DNA from: Armillaria gallica
Taxonomy: Eukaryota; Basidiomycota; Agaricomycetes; Agaricales; Physalacriaceae
Assembly (NCBI GenBank): GCA_037576215.1
Contig: JBANDB010000002.1
Location: 7,564,001-7,628,000, forward strand
Reading direction: 5' to 3'
DNA length: 64,000 nt
Part shown: positions 34,602 through 46,500 of the stretch, one piece after another
Layout of the letters: each line of letters opens with the position of its first letter
Position numbering within the stretch: position 1 is the first letter of the stretch
Notes under the pieces: generated by a model
Database searches by the model: none
The model's input: only the letters and a program-made list of their open reading frames with translations
Told to the model about the DNA's origin: nothing
Program-made: the position numbers and the translations under genes

Positions 34602-35970
34602 TGATACGCCATCTACACATTCACACCTAGATTTTGCGATTTTGTAATCATACTAGCACATATCTATCTTAGACTAGCAATAACTAAAGGACTATAGTGG
34701 AGGCTTCAAGCTGATAGTCAAGCCAGAAAGCTACTAGTCAAGCCAGGATTTAGGCACGATACCACTATTGGGTCAAGTCTATCAGCCGGTGTGACTATCA
34801 CCTCGAATACCAGGCAAGTCAGTAAATGACAACTGCTAGTCAGCAAGGGTAGCTACAAGTGCACCCAACAAGAAGCAGAACATACAGGTCTCATGAAAGT
34901 ACAGTCACTAGTGGAATGGTCTGTGTGTAAATGCTTAAGACGAGTTGACTAGCAGTGCAGCAGTCTCTAAACGGGAATTAGAAATGAATTTAGCAATGAA
35001 GCGCAGCTGTCCAGATCGGGCTAGTACAATACAGATCTATTATGATTGGAACTAGTATAGCCAGGTTGTGCCTTTGATCATGATCGACAGCTGCTACAGG
35101 CATGCTCGTTAGGCTAGCTGTTTATCCTTGACACAAGTGGAGCATTGCTGGGCCAAGAATATGGAATGCCACTTCTAGCAGAGCTCCTAGGCCCACTAGT
35201 TAGCAAGCAACCATTTCTAGACTGGCTATTGTGTGATTATTCACCATTATTCATGACTAGCCAAGAAATCCTTATCAATAATACCCCTCTAGTCAGTTAT
35301 TTATATCTCAATTGTACCTTGTTTGACAGTATATAAGTAGTAGAATAGGTGCATGCATGGCTTAGGCAAGCCATCCCCACAATTGTAACCTACTAGTCAG
35401 TATCTAGTGCCCCAATTAAAGGCTTTTGTGCTTAACCTTGATGAAGCAGCTACTAGTCGCTAAGTTACCCATAGCATTAAGTGAATAGAAGTGTCTTAGC
35501 GCAATCTTTTGTGTCCTGCAAAGGCCAAGAGTGTTCTGAAGTCAGTTCAAGCTCGTTCTTGAAGTTTAAAGTATTATTCTTAGGCCAAGAGTGCCACTAG
35601 TCTGCCTAGCAAGTGACTAGTCAAGTGTTTATTCACTTGTAAGACATTATAGGGCCAAGAGAGCCACTAGTTCAAAGCAGTCCCAGTCAGAGCGAGTGCA
35701 GTAGCTCAAGTCGAGTCACTATTCATCCAATTGTGTCTTACCAACCCTGCTAGTGTGAGTAGTATGCTTGTATAGCTCACTAGTAACGAAATAAAATGTC
35801 TTTAAACAACTTTCCTTGATTATTGAAGTCTGCAGAGTGCGTCTATCATACTCGAAACACCCGAATTCAATACATTGGTGATAAGTGTAGAGTTAGTGAT
35901 TGGTTTAGTGTTGTTGGTGTTCATTGCTAGCCTCTAGTCTATTTGCCACTCGCCATTACTGAGCACATCA
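34602..35970 (+). repeat. 3' LTR of B1
   Basis: 1369 bp, TGAT...ATCA. Same U3 subtype as 10256-11624. Many differences between the two are at CpG. Followed by ACAC and gene X. Confidence 0.92.
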
Positions 35971-37501
35971 ACACTACAGGTCCTGGAATGGGGAGCATTA
36001 TTTCCTCTTCAAAGTGGTTGTATGGGTAGCTCAGACAAGGGCAATTTGGCTGCATCAACACTTCAGAAGAATTTATCATAGGAAGATGAATTAACAGGGT
36101 TGTGATTTTGTCTTGGGGAATGTTACACCTGGTGAAGGCATGTATGAGTGACAAGATTTCAGTGAAAGGAAATTTGAGTCCAGGAGTGATTTTGATGATG
36201 TCAGTGCCTGGGCCACTGAGAGGAGTGTACCTCTCAGCTAGAGAATAGATCTCATCCAGTATCCCATTCTTTTTAGCTGACTCTTGCCTTGTTGCAGCTT
36301 TGTTGGCTAACTGGGATCCTTCCACCCATTCTATGCCCATCCCATAAGTGAACTTGACTATGTATCATCCATTCTCCAGGTAATTCATGAGTCTAGCATC
36401 ATAGACCCAACACATGGGTAGCCATAGTTGACATTAAATAGGGATGAGTCCCCATCTGTCTATTTTCAGATACACTGACAACTGAGGAGTTATGAATAGA
36501 GGGAGGTCATTGAGAGTAACTTTATGAATGGGTTGGAGGTTGAGGTCAGAGTTGCACAGATCATTTACGAAGGGAATTAAGTCAGGATTGTTTTCAGCAC
36601 TGACTGTTTCTCCTGCTCCTTTATTGGCTTGGTAATGTAAGTAAATCAAGTCTTTGTTTATTCATAAGAGCTGCTTACATTCAGCCACACTCCTGGTGTT
36701 GAGAAGGTATGTGGGAGCTCCATAATTAATGGAACACCTGATGAAGAACCTGTGTCCTTTGTCTTCCACATTCTATATACCCTCTCTCAAGGGTAACTGG
36801 GTGAGCTGAATTCACCTGATGAAAGCTCACATGGCTGATGAGAAGTTTGTTGCCCAATTCATTCTGACCATAATCCTCCAGTGATTGATGAAAGCTATCA
36901 GTTTGCCCATAACTATGATAGCAAGTGAACAAATAGTGCAAGTTTGTTTGGAAGTCAGCAAGATAGTGGAGAGGAGGTTGGTGTCAAAGAACTGGGGAAG
37001 AGGAATTCCAGGCACAAAAGATGGATGAGCCATGATGAAGTTGACACAAGTGACCACGTTTGAGAGATTGAGTTGCATGTCCATGATCCAGCTGGATTTG
37101 AATGTTATACCTTTGTTCCTTTGCTTTGTCAACTCCAACAGTTTTTTCCCCAAGAGGTCATACATCCATAACCCATCTTTGTTGTCTAGCAAGGACCCAA
37201 AGGCTCTCCAGCTATGCTCCATGTCAAAGACTATGGGTCTAGTCATTTCCTGTGGGTTGGCTTGAGTATGATTAACATCAATGAGAAATAGCTTTTCAGC
37301 AGTGAAGGAAGAGCTGACAGGATCACAACAATTAATGAAGAGAAGAGGATTGACTTCATTATAGATATTGAAGCCCTGGATGTGAGGGTCCACTACTACA
37401 GTTGTACTGTGAGGAATGTTCCTATTTTTGTCAGAAAGGGAGTATTGAGTCATTTTGAGAGCAATTGAGTTTTTGATAAGAGGATTCTCTTTGTTCAACA
37501 T
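35971..37501 (-). pseudogene. gene X, upstream part (unrecognised)
   Basis: From ATG 37501 (MLNKENPLIKNSIALK) a 224-codon frame is followed by a likely 58-bp intron (GTGAGC...TATAG near 36825-36770), then further frames 36649-36434 and 36340-35971. Conserved-looking parts include IVFDMEHSWRAFGSLLDN and KQTCTICSLAIIVMGK. A TGA and a TAA interrupt it. The frame is then cut by B1 and continues at 10255. I recognise no domain. It may be a host gene, judging by its intron, or part of an unknown element. Confidence 0.5.
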
Positions 37502-37802
37502 ATGAGAGAGGTTGGGGTGGCCAAGGGTTCAATACACTCCCTTTTAAAGATGCTGAGACTCCTATCCTGTGTGTTTCTCCTATAAGGTGGTGATGTTTTC
37601 CAAGTCATTTTGTGTAAGAAAGTGTAGAGGATGGAGTGAGGGTAAAGGTTGGAGTGAGTTTAGACTGTCATTTAACAAGACTTGTATGCTATGACAAAGC
37701 ATTCACCTTGTAGTTTAGGTGCAGATTAGCTGGAGATTTAATTTAAGGATGACATGTATTTGATTTTCACTCAATCAATGATGCCACCAATCTAAGGGCT
37801 AC
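37502..37802. other. spacer upstream of gene X
   Basis: About 300 bp between the start of gene X and the end of the element E pol stub. AT-rich with TTTAAAAGG near 37545, a possible promoter element for gene X. Nothing else seen. Confidence 0.35.
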
Positions 37803-38300
37803 TCATAGCTTATTATCACTCTTATATCTTCTCAACAGCTCCAGAGCATTCTTCAGATCAGTGTTAATAGCCCATGTGTCAAACTGTGGTCTGTACCCTT
37901 TCCACTGGATTAGGTATTCTATCCTTCCCTTTTGCTTCCAGTGGCCAATGATATTTTTGACCTTGTATTCCTCTTCTGGGTCTTGCTCTCTGGTTTCTGG
38001 CATGGTAGTGCGATTCTTCCATTCTCTAGGACTTCCTCTGTACACTTTTAGGTGTTCAATGCTGAATACTGGAAATCCAGGATACTTGTTGCTCAGACAA
38101 AGTCAACATACTTTTGGGTTAAATTTCTCTAACACTTCAAATGGACTGATCCAGCATTGTATGAGCTTAGCACCCTTACCTTTGCTCTCCTTCCATTCTA
38201 ACAAGTGGAGGTTGACTAGCATGAGACTCCCTGGTTCAAAGTCTGGGGCTTGTTTCCATCCTTTATTATAATATTTTGCTTGCATCTCATAGGCCCTCAA
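37803..38300 (-). pseudogene. element E: 3' stub of a chromovirus pol
   Basis: Two frames (38300-38103, then 37.8-38.05 kb) read as the end of a Ty3/gypsy pol: integrase tail (YYNKGWKQAPDFEPGSLMLVNLHLLEW, WISPFEVLEKFNPKV), then SIEHLKVYRGSPREW, then a chromodomain (VKNIIGHWKQKGRIEYLIQWKGYRPQFDTW). A stop after KVC splits it. Nothing of RT or protease is found upstream, so this is a truncated relic, different in sequence from A and C. Confidence 0.8.
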
Positions 38301-38677
38301 TAGAGATCTTCATGAGTGTCAGATGCTAGGCCTGTACTAGCGAGACATCCAGCACTTGTATCCCTCACATGACTATCTGTGGGTACCCCAACACTCATGG
38401 CACTTGAGTGTCACATGAGTTGTGAGTATGTCAATACAGGTGGCAAGTATTTGCCATGAGTACTTACATGATATACAGTTTTTCCTTATGAAAAATGATG
38501 TATTGGGCTATGACAAAGTCTAGTCTCTACTGGCTACTTATAACATATCTATGTGGTGAAGCAATAGAACAAAAATTGCAGACAAATTTGGCACAAAGAT
38601 TTACCTGGGTCAACACTGTCAAAGCTGGCTTGAGGTCTGTGCAGTGTTTGAAATTGAATTGAAGGATCCTGGGGCAG
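38301..38677. other. non-coding stretch left of element C
   Basis: About 380 bp. Its right end carries the GGCAG target duplicate (38673-38677). On the minus strand the last ~100 bp could continue the AAA ATPase relic found at 48037, ending at a GTAAATC donor-like site, but I cannot confirm it. Confidence 0.3.
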
Positions 38678-39116
38678 TGTTATGGATAATGACTAAGTAG
38701 TATGAGTAAGCCTCCACTTCCTTTAGTTTCTTTCTCTTTCTACACGGTTATAGAAATTTCTCGATACCTCCAAATTTCCTGTCTTAGCTAGAAGATTCTA
38801 GACGAAGTAGTTAGTATATATCTCCTGTATCGATGCGCCCCAAAGGGCATCTGAATTCTATCTACTTTTACCCCACAACTTCGTGTGAACCTGAGTGATT
38901 GAGTTCGACTACGCCTAGTGCTTGTCAAACGAACCACTATCCAACTATGCCTAGCGCTTGTTGGACCTTTCTAGCTATGCCTAGTGCTTGCTAGACCTAC
39001 TTGGGTTCCTTTGTAGGTAATAGAACTCATTGAATCTCTCGCTACACTTCATAATTTAGACTGTATTCGAGTCGTACTTATCTCGTACATCATCTAGATT
39101 AAGCCTACTCTCAACA
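38678..39116 (+). repeat. 5' LTR of element C
   Basis: 439 bp from TGTTATGG to CTCAACA. It holds three near-repeats of a unit like CTATGCCTAGYGCTTG, against two in the 3' LTR, which explains its 30 extra bases. Confidence 0.92.
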
Positions 39117-39117
39117 T

Positions 39118-39135
39118 TGGTGGACACATTGATCT
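39118..39135 (+). other. candidate primer-binding site of element C
   Basis: TGGTGGACACATTGATCT starts one to two bases after the LTR with the expected TGG. The tRNA is not identified. Confidence 0.5.
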
Positions 39136-39209
39136 TACCTGTCTGAAGGACTCCGTTATCACAGCATTTTAGACCTATTGTTTGTCTGCTTGTACAGAGA
39201 CCAACAATC

Positions 39210-40915
39210 ATGTCAGCACCAGCTTCGGAAGATCACCTTCCCAACTCACCTGATAATCCTCCAACACACGACTCTTCCAACAACTCTTTCACCTTTGCCG
39301 ACACGCTCGTACCACTAGTCTCGCCTATCAACCCTGAGGAGGCTAAGAATGACGAGAGCAAGGACGTTGAAAGAGCATGGCCTACCTCAGTAGCACTTCA
39401 TACCTTCGCTCGACACTCCAATCTCAAGGATCGGAAGGACCGTGCACTGCAGATCCTTAAGCTTGGTACCAAGATCGGAAAAGGTTTGTGCACCGCAGAA
39501 TATCTTAGTTTCAACCAGTACTCTAAGACCTTCACTGAGGAAACTTCAAAAATGGACCATTTGTTCCGACATCTGGTAGCTGCCCCTACAGATGATGAGG
39601 AACATGTTTATAGACTCCATCCGTCTTTGTATTGCGACTTCTGTGCTCTCCTAGCCACGAAGTGTTCCATGGCTGCGAAGTCTCTTCAGCACTTCGGTTA
39701 CTGGGATCTAGTTGAACCTGTCTGGGGCCTTGATGTTTGGCTTTATCTGACATGGAATGACTTCGAAATATACACCTTGCAGTATCGAATACGGGTGGAA
39801 CAATTTCTCTATATGATTGACGCTGTTCATGACTGGGAGAAGCTTTCCACTCGAGTCTTTCTGCATGAGGAGTTATTAGCAGCTCAACATGATGCCGATA
39901 AAGCTCACATCAAGAAGGAAGACGACGTGTCTATTTCTCATGCATCTGCACCTTTGAAACCACCTCCCAAATCGAAGACACCTCATTCCGCAGCCGCAGA
40001 CATTGCCTCCAATTGGAACCTGGGGGGGTAAGACGTGCAACCATTGGAGAAGAAGAGCAGAGACTGAGTAATAAACACACCTCCCAATATTCCACTAGAG
40101 CGGCCGAGATTTTAGGCTACTCTCCTTATCAAACAGACTCAAAGGTGAACCGATCACATGGATTCAGTCAGCGAGAGCATAAGAATCTACGAGCCTCTTC
40201 TTATCAGCCTCATACTCATGCAGAGTCTGAAGATAACCAATCCTCAGTAGAAGGCGATGATCCTCCTAGCGATCCCGATTCCGAACCCAATGCCGGCAAT
40301 GGAGATCGGTACCCTTCTCGAAGGCCTTCGACGAATCCCAGGTCATTCAATCAACCTATCGAGAGTTCTCGTATCCATTTCGATACTAAGCTCAAAATGG
40401 GTGACGTACCGACTTGGAATGGTGACCCGGATACCATCGTCTCTTGGATCTTGAAGGTTAATGACCTCGCTGCTATGAGTGACTCGGTCTTCCAGGATTT
40501 GGGACGTATTGTTCCCAAAAGGTTGTCTGGAGACGCGGATAAATGGTTTTATTCCTTGCCACTACAGTATAGATTGGACCTGGAAAGGAACTGGGCAACA
40601 CTCAGAGAGGGAATCACGGACTACTACATGAATAGACGTTGGTGGGAGCGTCAGAAGGATAGAGCACGAAGCGCGACTTACCGGCAGCCTGGACAAGCCA
40701 GGGAGACACCTAGCGAGTACTATATTCGTAAATCCGAGCTGTTGAACACTGCATTCAGTCTCACCAACTCAGAAATGATTAGTCAAGTTATGGATGGCGC
40801 TCCTCTGAATTGGAATACGGTATTGACGACACAGCTTTACAATACAGCTGTTGAATTCCAAGCCAGTATTCGCTATCACGAAGATCAACTCTTACGACTA
40901 GACCCCAATTATTGA
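39210..40915 (+). CDS. element C gag (capsid), two overlapping frames
   Basis: ATG 39210 opens a 273-codon frame ending at 40031. A second frame overlaps from 40013 to 40915. The second contains the gag capsid core (KMGDVPTWNGDPDTIVSWILKVND ... LSGDADKWFYSLPLQYR ... ETPSEYYIRKSELL), typical of Ty3/gypsy gag. The overlap within a G-run (CTGGGGGGGTAAG near 40020) suggests a frameshift, natural or by slippage, or a splice site. The first frame has no named domain. Confidence 0.7.
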
Positions 40916-40924
40916 GGATGAACA

Positions 40925-42175
40925 TTGAACACGTATGAGTTGCGGGCATCCCAGGATAAATACAACCAGCCGTATCGACAGTCTCACACTCGTCTAGTTG
41001 GTTCATCTAACCAATTTTCTTTTCCGCAATTTCCGAAGGATGATTCCAATGTTACTCGAAGAAAGAAGGCTCCTAAAGACGTAGGAGCTCGACCGTGCCG
41101 TAACTGTGGCAGCGGTGAGCATTGGGATCTAGAGTGCAAATATCACGAGGAAGGGATGCGTACTGCTAGAGCTCGCCTTGCTGAGACTGACATCTCCGAA
41201 CTGCAAGCTCAGGATGAGTACAACGAGCTATACTATGGTCTAGCGGCTGAATCAGATTCTGACCCCGTTTCACGCCCTTCTGACTGTTCGTGCCAACATG
41301 TCTCGTCAAGTGGAAACTATGAGCAAGCATCAATCAATAGGAACACCGTTGAGGATGACAAGGTCGAATCAGTTCAATACCGCGAGACAACGAATGCTTT
41401 CACTCGCGCGGCGACCACTGACACGCTTCATTCAGCATCATCATACTCCCGAACTCCATTCTCCCCCAGATGCAAGGAGCAACGCCGTCTTGATAGGTTG
41501 CAGAGGAAAATTAGACGTGTTTTTAATATACGGAGTTCCTCTCCAGTGCCTGAAGGATCAATATTAGAACTGAGAAAACATATGTCGAGACTGTCTGGAT
41601 GCACCTTTTTAGGGAGTAAGGCAACCACTACTCGCGCTGGCATCAACAGAGTTGGATTGGACACCGTTCCAGTAATCGTTGACTCGGGATCAGACATCAC
41701 CCTGATATCACATGAAGCACTACAATCACTTAGCTCCAAGCCTAAGATTCGCATGGGTCAGAAAATCAACCTTGTTCAAGTAACTGGAAACTCTACCATT
41801 TCCGGTTACGTGAATCTCGATCTGTTCTTTGAGACGACTGAAGGACCAGTAAAAATGAACGTGGACGCTTATATCGTAAACGGAATGACTGCACCTTTTA
41901 TTCTGGGAAACGATTTTGCTGACCAATATTCTATTTCAATTCTTCGACGAGGTGGTTCCAGTTTCCTTTCCTTTGGAGACTCCGGCAGGGAAGCAGAGGT
42001 TGAAAACTCCACGGCACCATCCATAGTCGATGCTGAAGGTCGAGTATTCAAGGTTAATGTGCTACCTGAAGCTTGTACTCATTTGGCAAAGCATCGCACA
42101 CATCGATGGTCTCAGAAGATCCGACGCCGTCAACGCTTCCTTCGAAATCGTGGAGAGGTCCGATCTGCGCAGCGT
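40925..42175 (+). pseudogene. element C zinc knuckle and protease, cut by a solo LTR
   Basis: One frame with a canonical knuckle CRNC-x4-H-x4-C near 41095, an acidic linker, then a retropepsin (VIVDSGSDITLIS, later APFILGNDFADQY). It stops only because the family-B LTR begins at 42176. With LTR and one GCGT removed the frame goes on (QRVVLPPESS) from 43545. So gag-protease was open when the LTR arrived. Confidence 0.82.
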
Positions 42176-43544
42176 TGATGTGCTCGGTAACGGCGAGTGG
42201 CAAATGGACTAGAGGCTGGCAATGAACACCAACAACACTAAACCAATCACTAACTCTACACTTATCACCAATGTATTGAATTCGGGCGTTTCGAGTACGA
42301 TAGAAGCACTCTGCAGACTTCAATAATCAAGGAAAGTTGTTTAAAGACGTTTTATTTCGTTACTAGTGAGCTATACAAGCGTACTACTCGCACTAGTGGG
42401 GTTTGTAAGACACAATTGGATGAATAGTGACTCGACTTGAGCTACTGTGCTTGCTCTGACTGGGACTGCTTCGAACTAGTGGCTCTCTTGGCCCTGTAAT
42501 GTCTTACAAGTGAATAAACACTTGACTAGTCGCTTTCTAGGCAGACTAGTGGCGCTCTTGGCCTAAGAATAATACTTTAAACTTCGAGAACTTGCTTGAA
42601 CTAACTTCGAAACACTCTTGGCCTTTGCAGGACACAAAAGATTACTCTAAGACACTTCTATTCACTCAATGCTATGGGTAACTTAGCGACTAGTAGCCGC
42701 TTCGTCGAGGTTAAGCACAAAAGCCTTTAATTGGGGTACTAGATACTGACTAGTAGGTCACAATTGCGGGGATGGCTTGCCTGAGCTGCGCATGTGCCTA
42801 TTCTACTACTTATATACTGACAAACAAGGTACGATCGAGCTATAAATAACTGGCTAGAGGGGTATTATTGATAAGGATTTCTTGGCTAGTCACGAATAAT
42901 GGTGAATAATCACGCAATAGTTGGTCTAGAAATGATCGCTTGCTGACTAGTGAGCCTAGGAGCCCCGCTAGCGGTTGTATTCCATGTCCTGGGCCCAGCG
43001 ACGCTCCACTAGTGCCAAGGATAAATGACTAGCCAGGCGAGCATGCCTGTAACAGCTGTCGATCGTGATCGAAGGCGCAGCCCGGCTATACTAGTACCGA
43101 TCGCAATGGATCTGTATCGCACCCGGCAGATCTACCGCAAGGTTAATCCATTGCTAATTCATTTCTAAGTCCTGTTTCGAGATTGCCGTGTGACTAGTTA
43201 ACCTGACTTAGGCGTTTATGCCCAGAGCGGCTCGCTAGTGACCGAACTTCACGAGATTTGTGTCCTCTGCTTCTTGTTTGGTGTGCTAGTCGCGTTACTT
43301 GTCCACTAGTGGCCGTATTCACTTAGCCCTATTAGCATTCAAGTCACTAGTATGGCCGGCTGGTAGATTTAACCCACTAGTGGTATCGCATCTAAGTCCT
43401 GGCTCTACTAGTCGCATACTAGTCTAACTATCAGCTTCGAAGCCTCAGCTATAGTCCTTTAAGTATCACTAATGTAAGATAGATATGCAATAGTATTATT
43501 ATAAAATCGCAAAATCTAGGTGTGAACGCGTAGACGGCGTATCA
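42176..43544 (-). repeat. family-B solo LTR inserted in element C
   Basis: 1369 bp reversed copy, TGAT...ATCA, flanked by GCGT at 42172-42175 and 43545-43548. Variant bases match the B2 3' LTR. Same length as the other full copies. Confidence 0.92.
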
Positions 43545-46500
43545 GCGTGTTGTACTTCCTCCTGAATCAAGCGTTAAAGTCCCTGTCAATGTCACTTCAC
43601 TTCCAACTCCAAGGAGTTATTCATTGAATGGTATATTGGTCAGGATCCTAATAAACGGCATTTCTATGGCTCCCCAGACTCCTTAATCTCTGAAGACAAT
43701 GCCTTCTTGCATGTATCCAACTTTTCAGACGCACCAGTTGTGATAAGCAAAGGACAGAAACTCGGGATAGCTCACAACCCTAGAAACTGGCTCGATAGGT
43801 ACGAGGGAAGAGAGGATACGGAGAGCAAGAATTCCCATGCCTTGTTAATTAAAGAATTAATCAAGGCCGGATCGAATACCGCAAGCCGGATGATCCGGAG
43901 TACTTCCAAAATCACGTCTAAAGCGCAACGTAACGTGTGTGACCCTGATGATCCTGCGGCTTCAGAACCAATTGAAGGTGGCCCCAAGACTGCTGACTCT
44001 CCACCTGACACATTACCATCTTCTGGAATCCTTGATGCTCTTGATATTTCACCAAATCTGACTCAAGATCAAAGGCGCCGTTTGCAAGAAGTCATCCTGA
44101 AGAACCAGCAAGCTTTCGGTCTCGATGGAAGGCTAGGAATAAATAATGCACGTGTTGAAATCAAACTCAAACCAGGAGCTACACCAGTATCGTTACCCCC
44201 ATTTCCCATGTCACCTGCTAATCGTGAAGTGATGGATAAGCAGATTGATTCGTGGATACAACTCGGTGTTATTGAACCATCAGAAAGTCCCTGGGCTGCA
44301 CTGGCATTTATCGTCTACCGGAATAACAAACCCTGAATGGTTATCGACTATAGGAAACTGAATGCAGTAGTCATCCCAGACGAATTTCCGTTACCAAAGC
44401 AGGATGATATTATGCAGGCCCTGAGTGGATCTCAATGGCTAACAACACTCGACGCTCTTTCTGGTTTCACCCAGTTAATTGTCCATGAAAACTCATGAGA
44501 GAATTTGGCTTTCCATTGCCACCGAGGTCTCTGGCAATTCACACGGATGCCTTTTGGCTACCGGAATGGGCCCAGCGTTTTTCAACGTGTCATGCAAAAC
44601 GTACTCGCCCCATATCTATGGATTTTCGCTTTAGTATACATTGATGACATTGTCATTTTCTCACTTTCATTTGATGATCATCTCTCACACATCGACCGAG
44701 TTCTACAAGCCATCACAGCCTCCGGTATTACTCTTTCACTGCCAAAATGCCATTTCGCATTCCAATCTCTCCTTCTTTTGGGACAAAAGGTCTCTCGATT
44801 GGGAATGTCCACTCATCGCGAAAAGGTTGAGGCTATTCTCATGCTAGAAACACCACGGAACGTAAGTGAGTTACAAATGTTTCTAGGTATGATGGTTTAC
44901 TTTTCAGCGTATGTCCCTTTTTACGCTTGGATTGCTCATCCACTATTCCAGCTCCTAAAGAAAGGAACACCGTGGAACTGGACCAATTTACACGACGAAG
45001 CCTTCGAATTATGCAAACAGGTTCTGTCTAATGCGCCCGTACGAGGGTACTCTACCCATGGACTTCCCTATAGAGTCTATACAGATGCTTGCAACTACGG
45101 TTTGGCTGGCATCTTGCAGCAAGTGCAACCCATAGCTATTCGTGACTTGAAAGGAACTCGCACTTATGAACGGCTCAAGAATGCCTTCGAAAAAGGGGAA
45201 CCCGTCCCTCAACTAGTTCCTCGAATTTCCAAGGAGTTCAATGATGTCCCAGACAATTCAGGATGGGGAGTAACATTCGAAGATACCATTGTACAGGTAG
45301 AGTGAGTTGTTTGCTATTGGTCTCGTGTACTGAAATCTGCAGAACGGAATTATTCACCCACAGAACGAGAAGCACTGGCGCTGAAGGAAGCCCTCATTAA
45401 ATTTCAACCTTACATCGAAGGTGAGAAGATTCTAGCAATTACAGATCATGCAGCCTTAACCTGGAGTCGCACTTTCCAGAACGTCAACTGCCGTCTGCTC
45501 ACCTGGGGCACCGTATTTGCTGCATATCCAAATCTCCATATCATACATCGAGCTGGATGTGTACATTCCAACGTAGACCCCATATCACGACTAAGGCGTC
45601 GCCTTCCTCCTCAGGATAGTCCCATTTCTGATGCTACAACTCTGGTAGATCTCACAAAATCTGGCGAAGAAGAAGATCCCTTGAAGAATATGTTTCAGGA
45701 GTTAGGAGAACGCTTCGAGGAGCGATTACTTTCTGTGGGATCGAAATTTGTTGATTCAACCGAATTGACTAACAAGGATTTGAGTTTTGACATTGGTGAC
45801 ATCCCTATCCTTCACGGAGATGACATTGTCGCAATGACTCATCTCACCACTGCTCATTCGCATTCACTGCTAGTAGGATTATCCACAGATGAGCTTGAAG
45901 CATGGCGAAAGGCGTACCTAGAGGATCCCCATTTTTCAGATGTCCTGAAGTCCTTGCAGGATCCCAAATCGAATATCACGCCTTTGTACCCCCAATACTT
46001 TTACTCCAGTGAAGGATTATTCTATTTCGAGGATAGCAATGGTAATAGTAGGCTGTGCATTCCGCAAACTCTCCGTGTTCAAGTTATGGATCAGATTCAC
46101 AATACTTTCACCGAATCAGCTCATGGAGGATACCACAAATGTTATAATCATCTAGCCGCTACTCATTACTGGCCGGGGATATCTCAAGACCTTAAGAAGT
46201 ATGTCAGTACTTGTGACATCTGTCAAAAATCCAAACCTCGAAGGCACGGACCTGTTGGACTTCTTCAACCAATCCCTATTCCAACTCGACCATTCGAAGT
46301 GGTATCCATGGATTTTATTCCTGAACTTCCAAAGTCCAAAGGTTATGACAACATTCTTGTCATAGTAGATAAGCTCACTAAGTACGGAATCTTCATACCA
46401 TATTCCACAACTATCTCGGAAGATGATACCGCGTGCCTATTCTTTCAGAACGTTGTTTCAAAGTTTGGTATTCCCTCTCAAGTTATAACAGACCGAGATT

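Larger units (their letters stand above)
10256..35970 (+). mobile_element. family-B Ty3/gypsy-like retrotransposon B1 (old copy, about 15 kb without its insert)
   Basis: Two 1369-bp LTRs (10256-11624 and 34602-35970) bracket gag, protease, RT, RNase H, integrase and two antisense genes. A second family-B element, B2, interrupts it after RNase H at 17077. Flanks are ATGC (10252-10255) and ACAC (35971-35974), both derivable from one ACGC duplicate by CpG decay. The reading frame of gene X continues across when B1 and one duplicate are removed. CpG loss relative to B2 is heavy, and stops or a lost catalytic residue occur in several domains, so B1 is a dead copy. Confidence 0.9.

Noticed and set aside
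10256..35970. ACTAGT enrichment as a cloning or assembly artefact (restriction site joins)
   Set aside because: Sites fall inside conserved coding motifs and introns, vary among copies by natural transitions, and are absent from neighbours, so they belong to the element.
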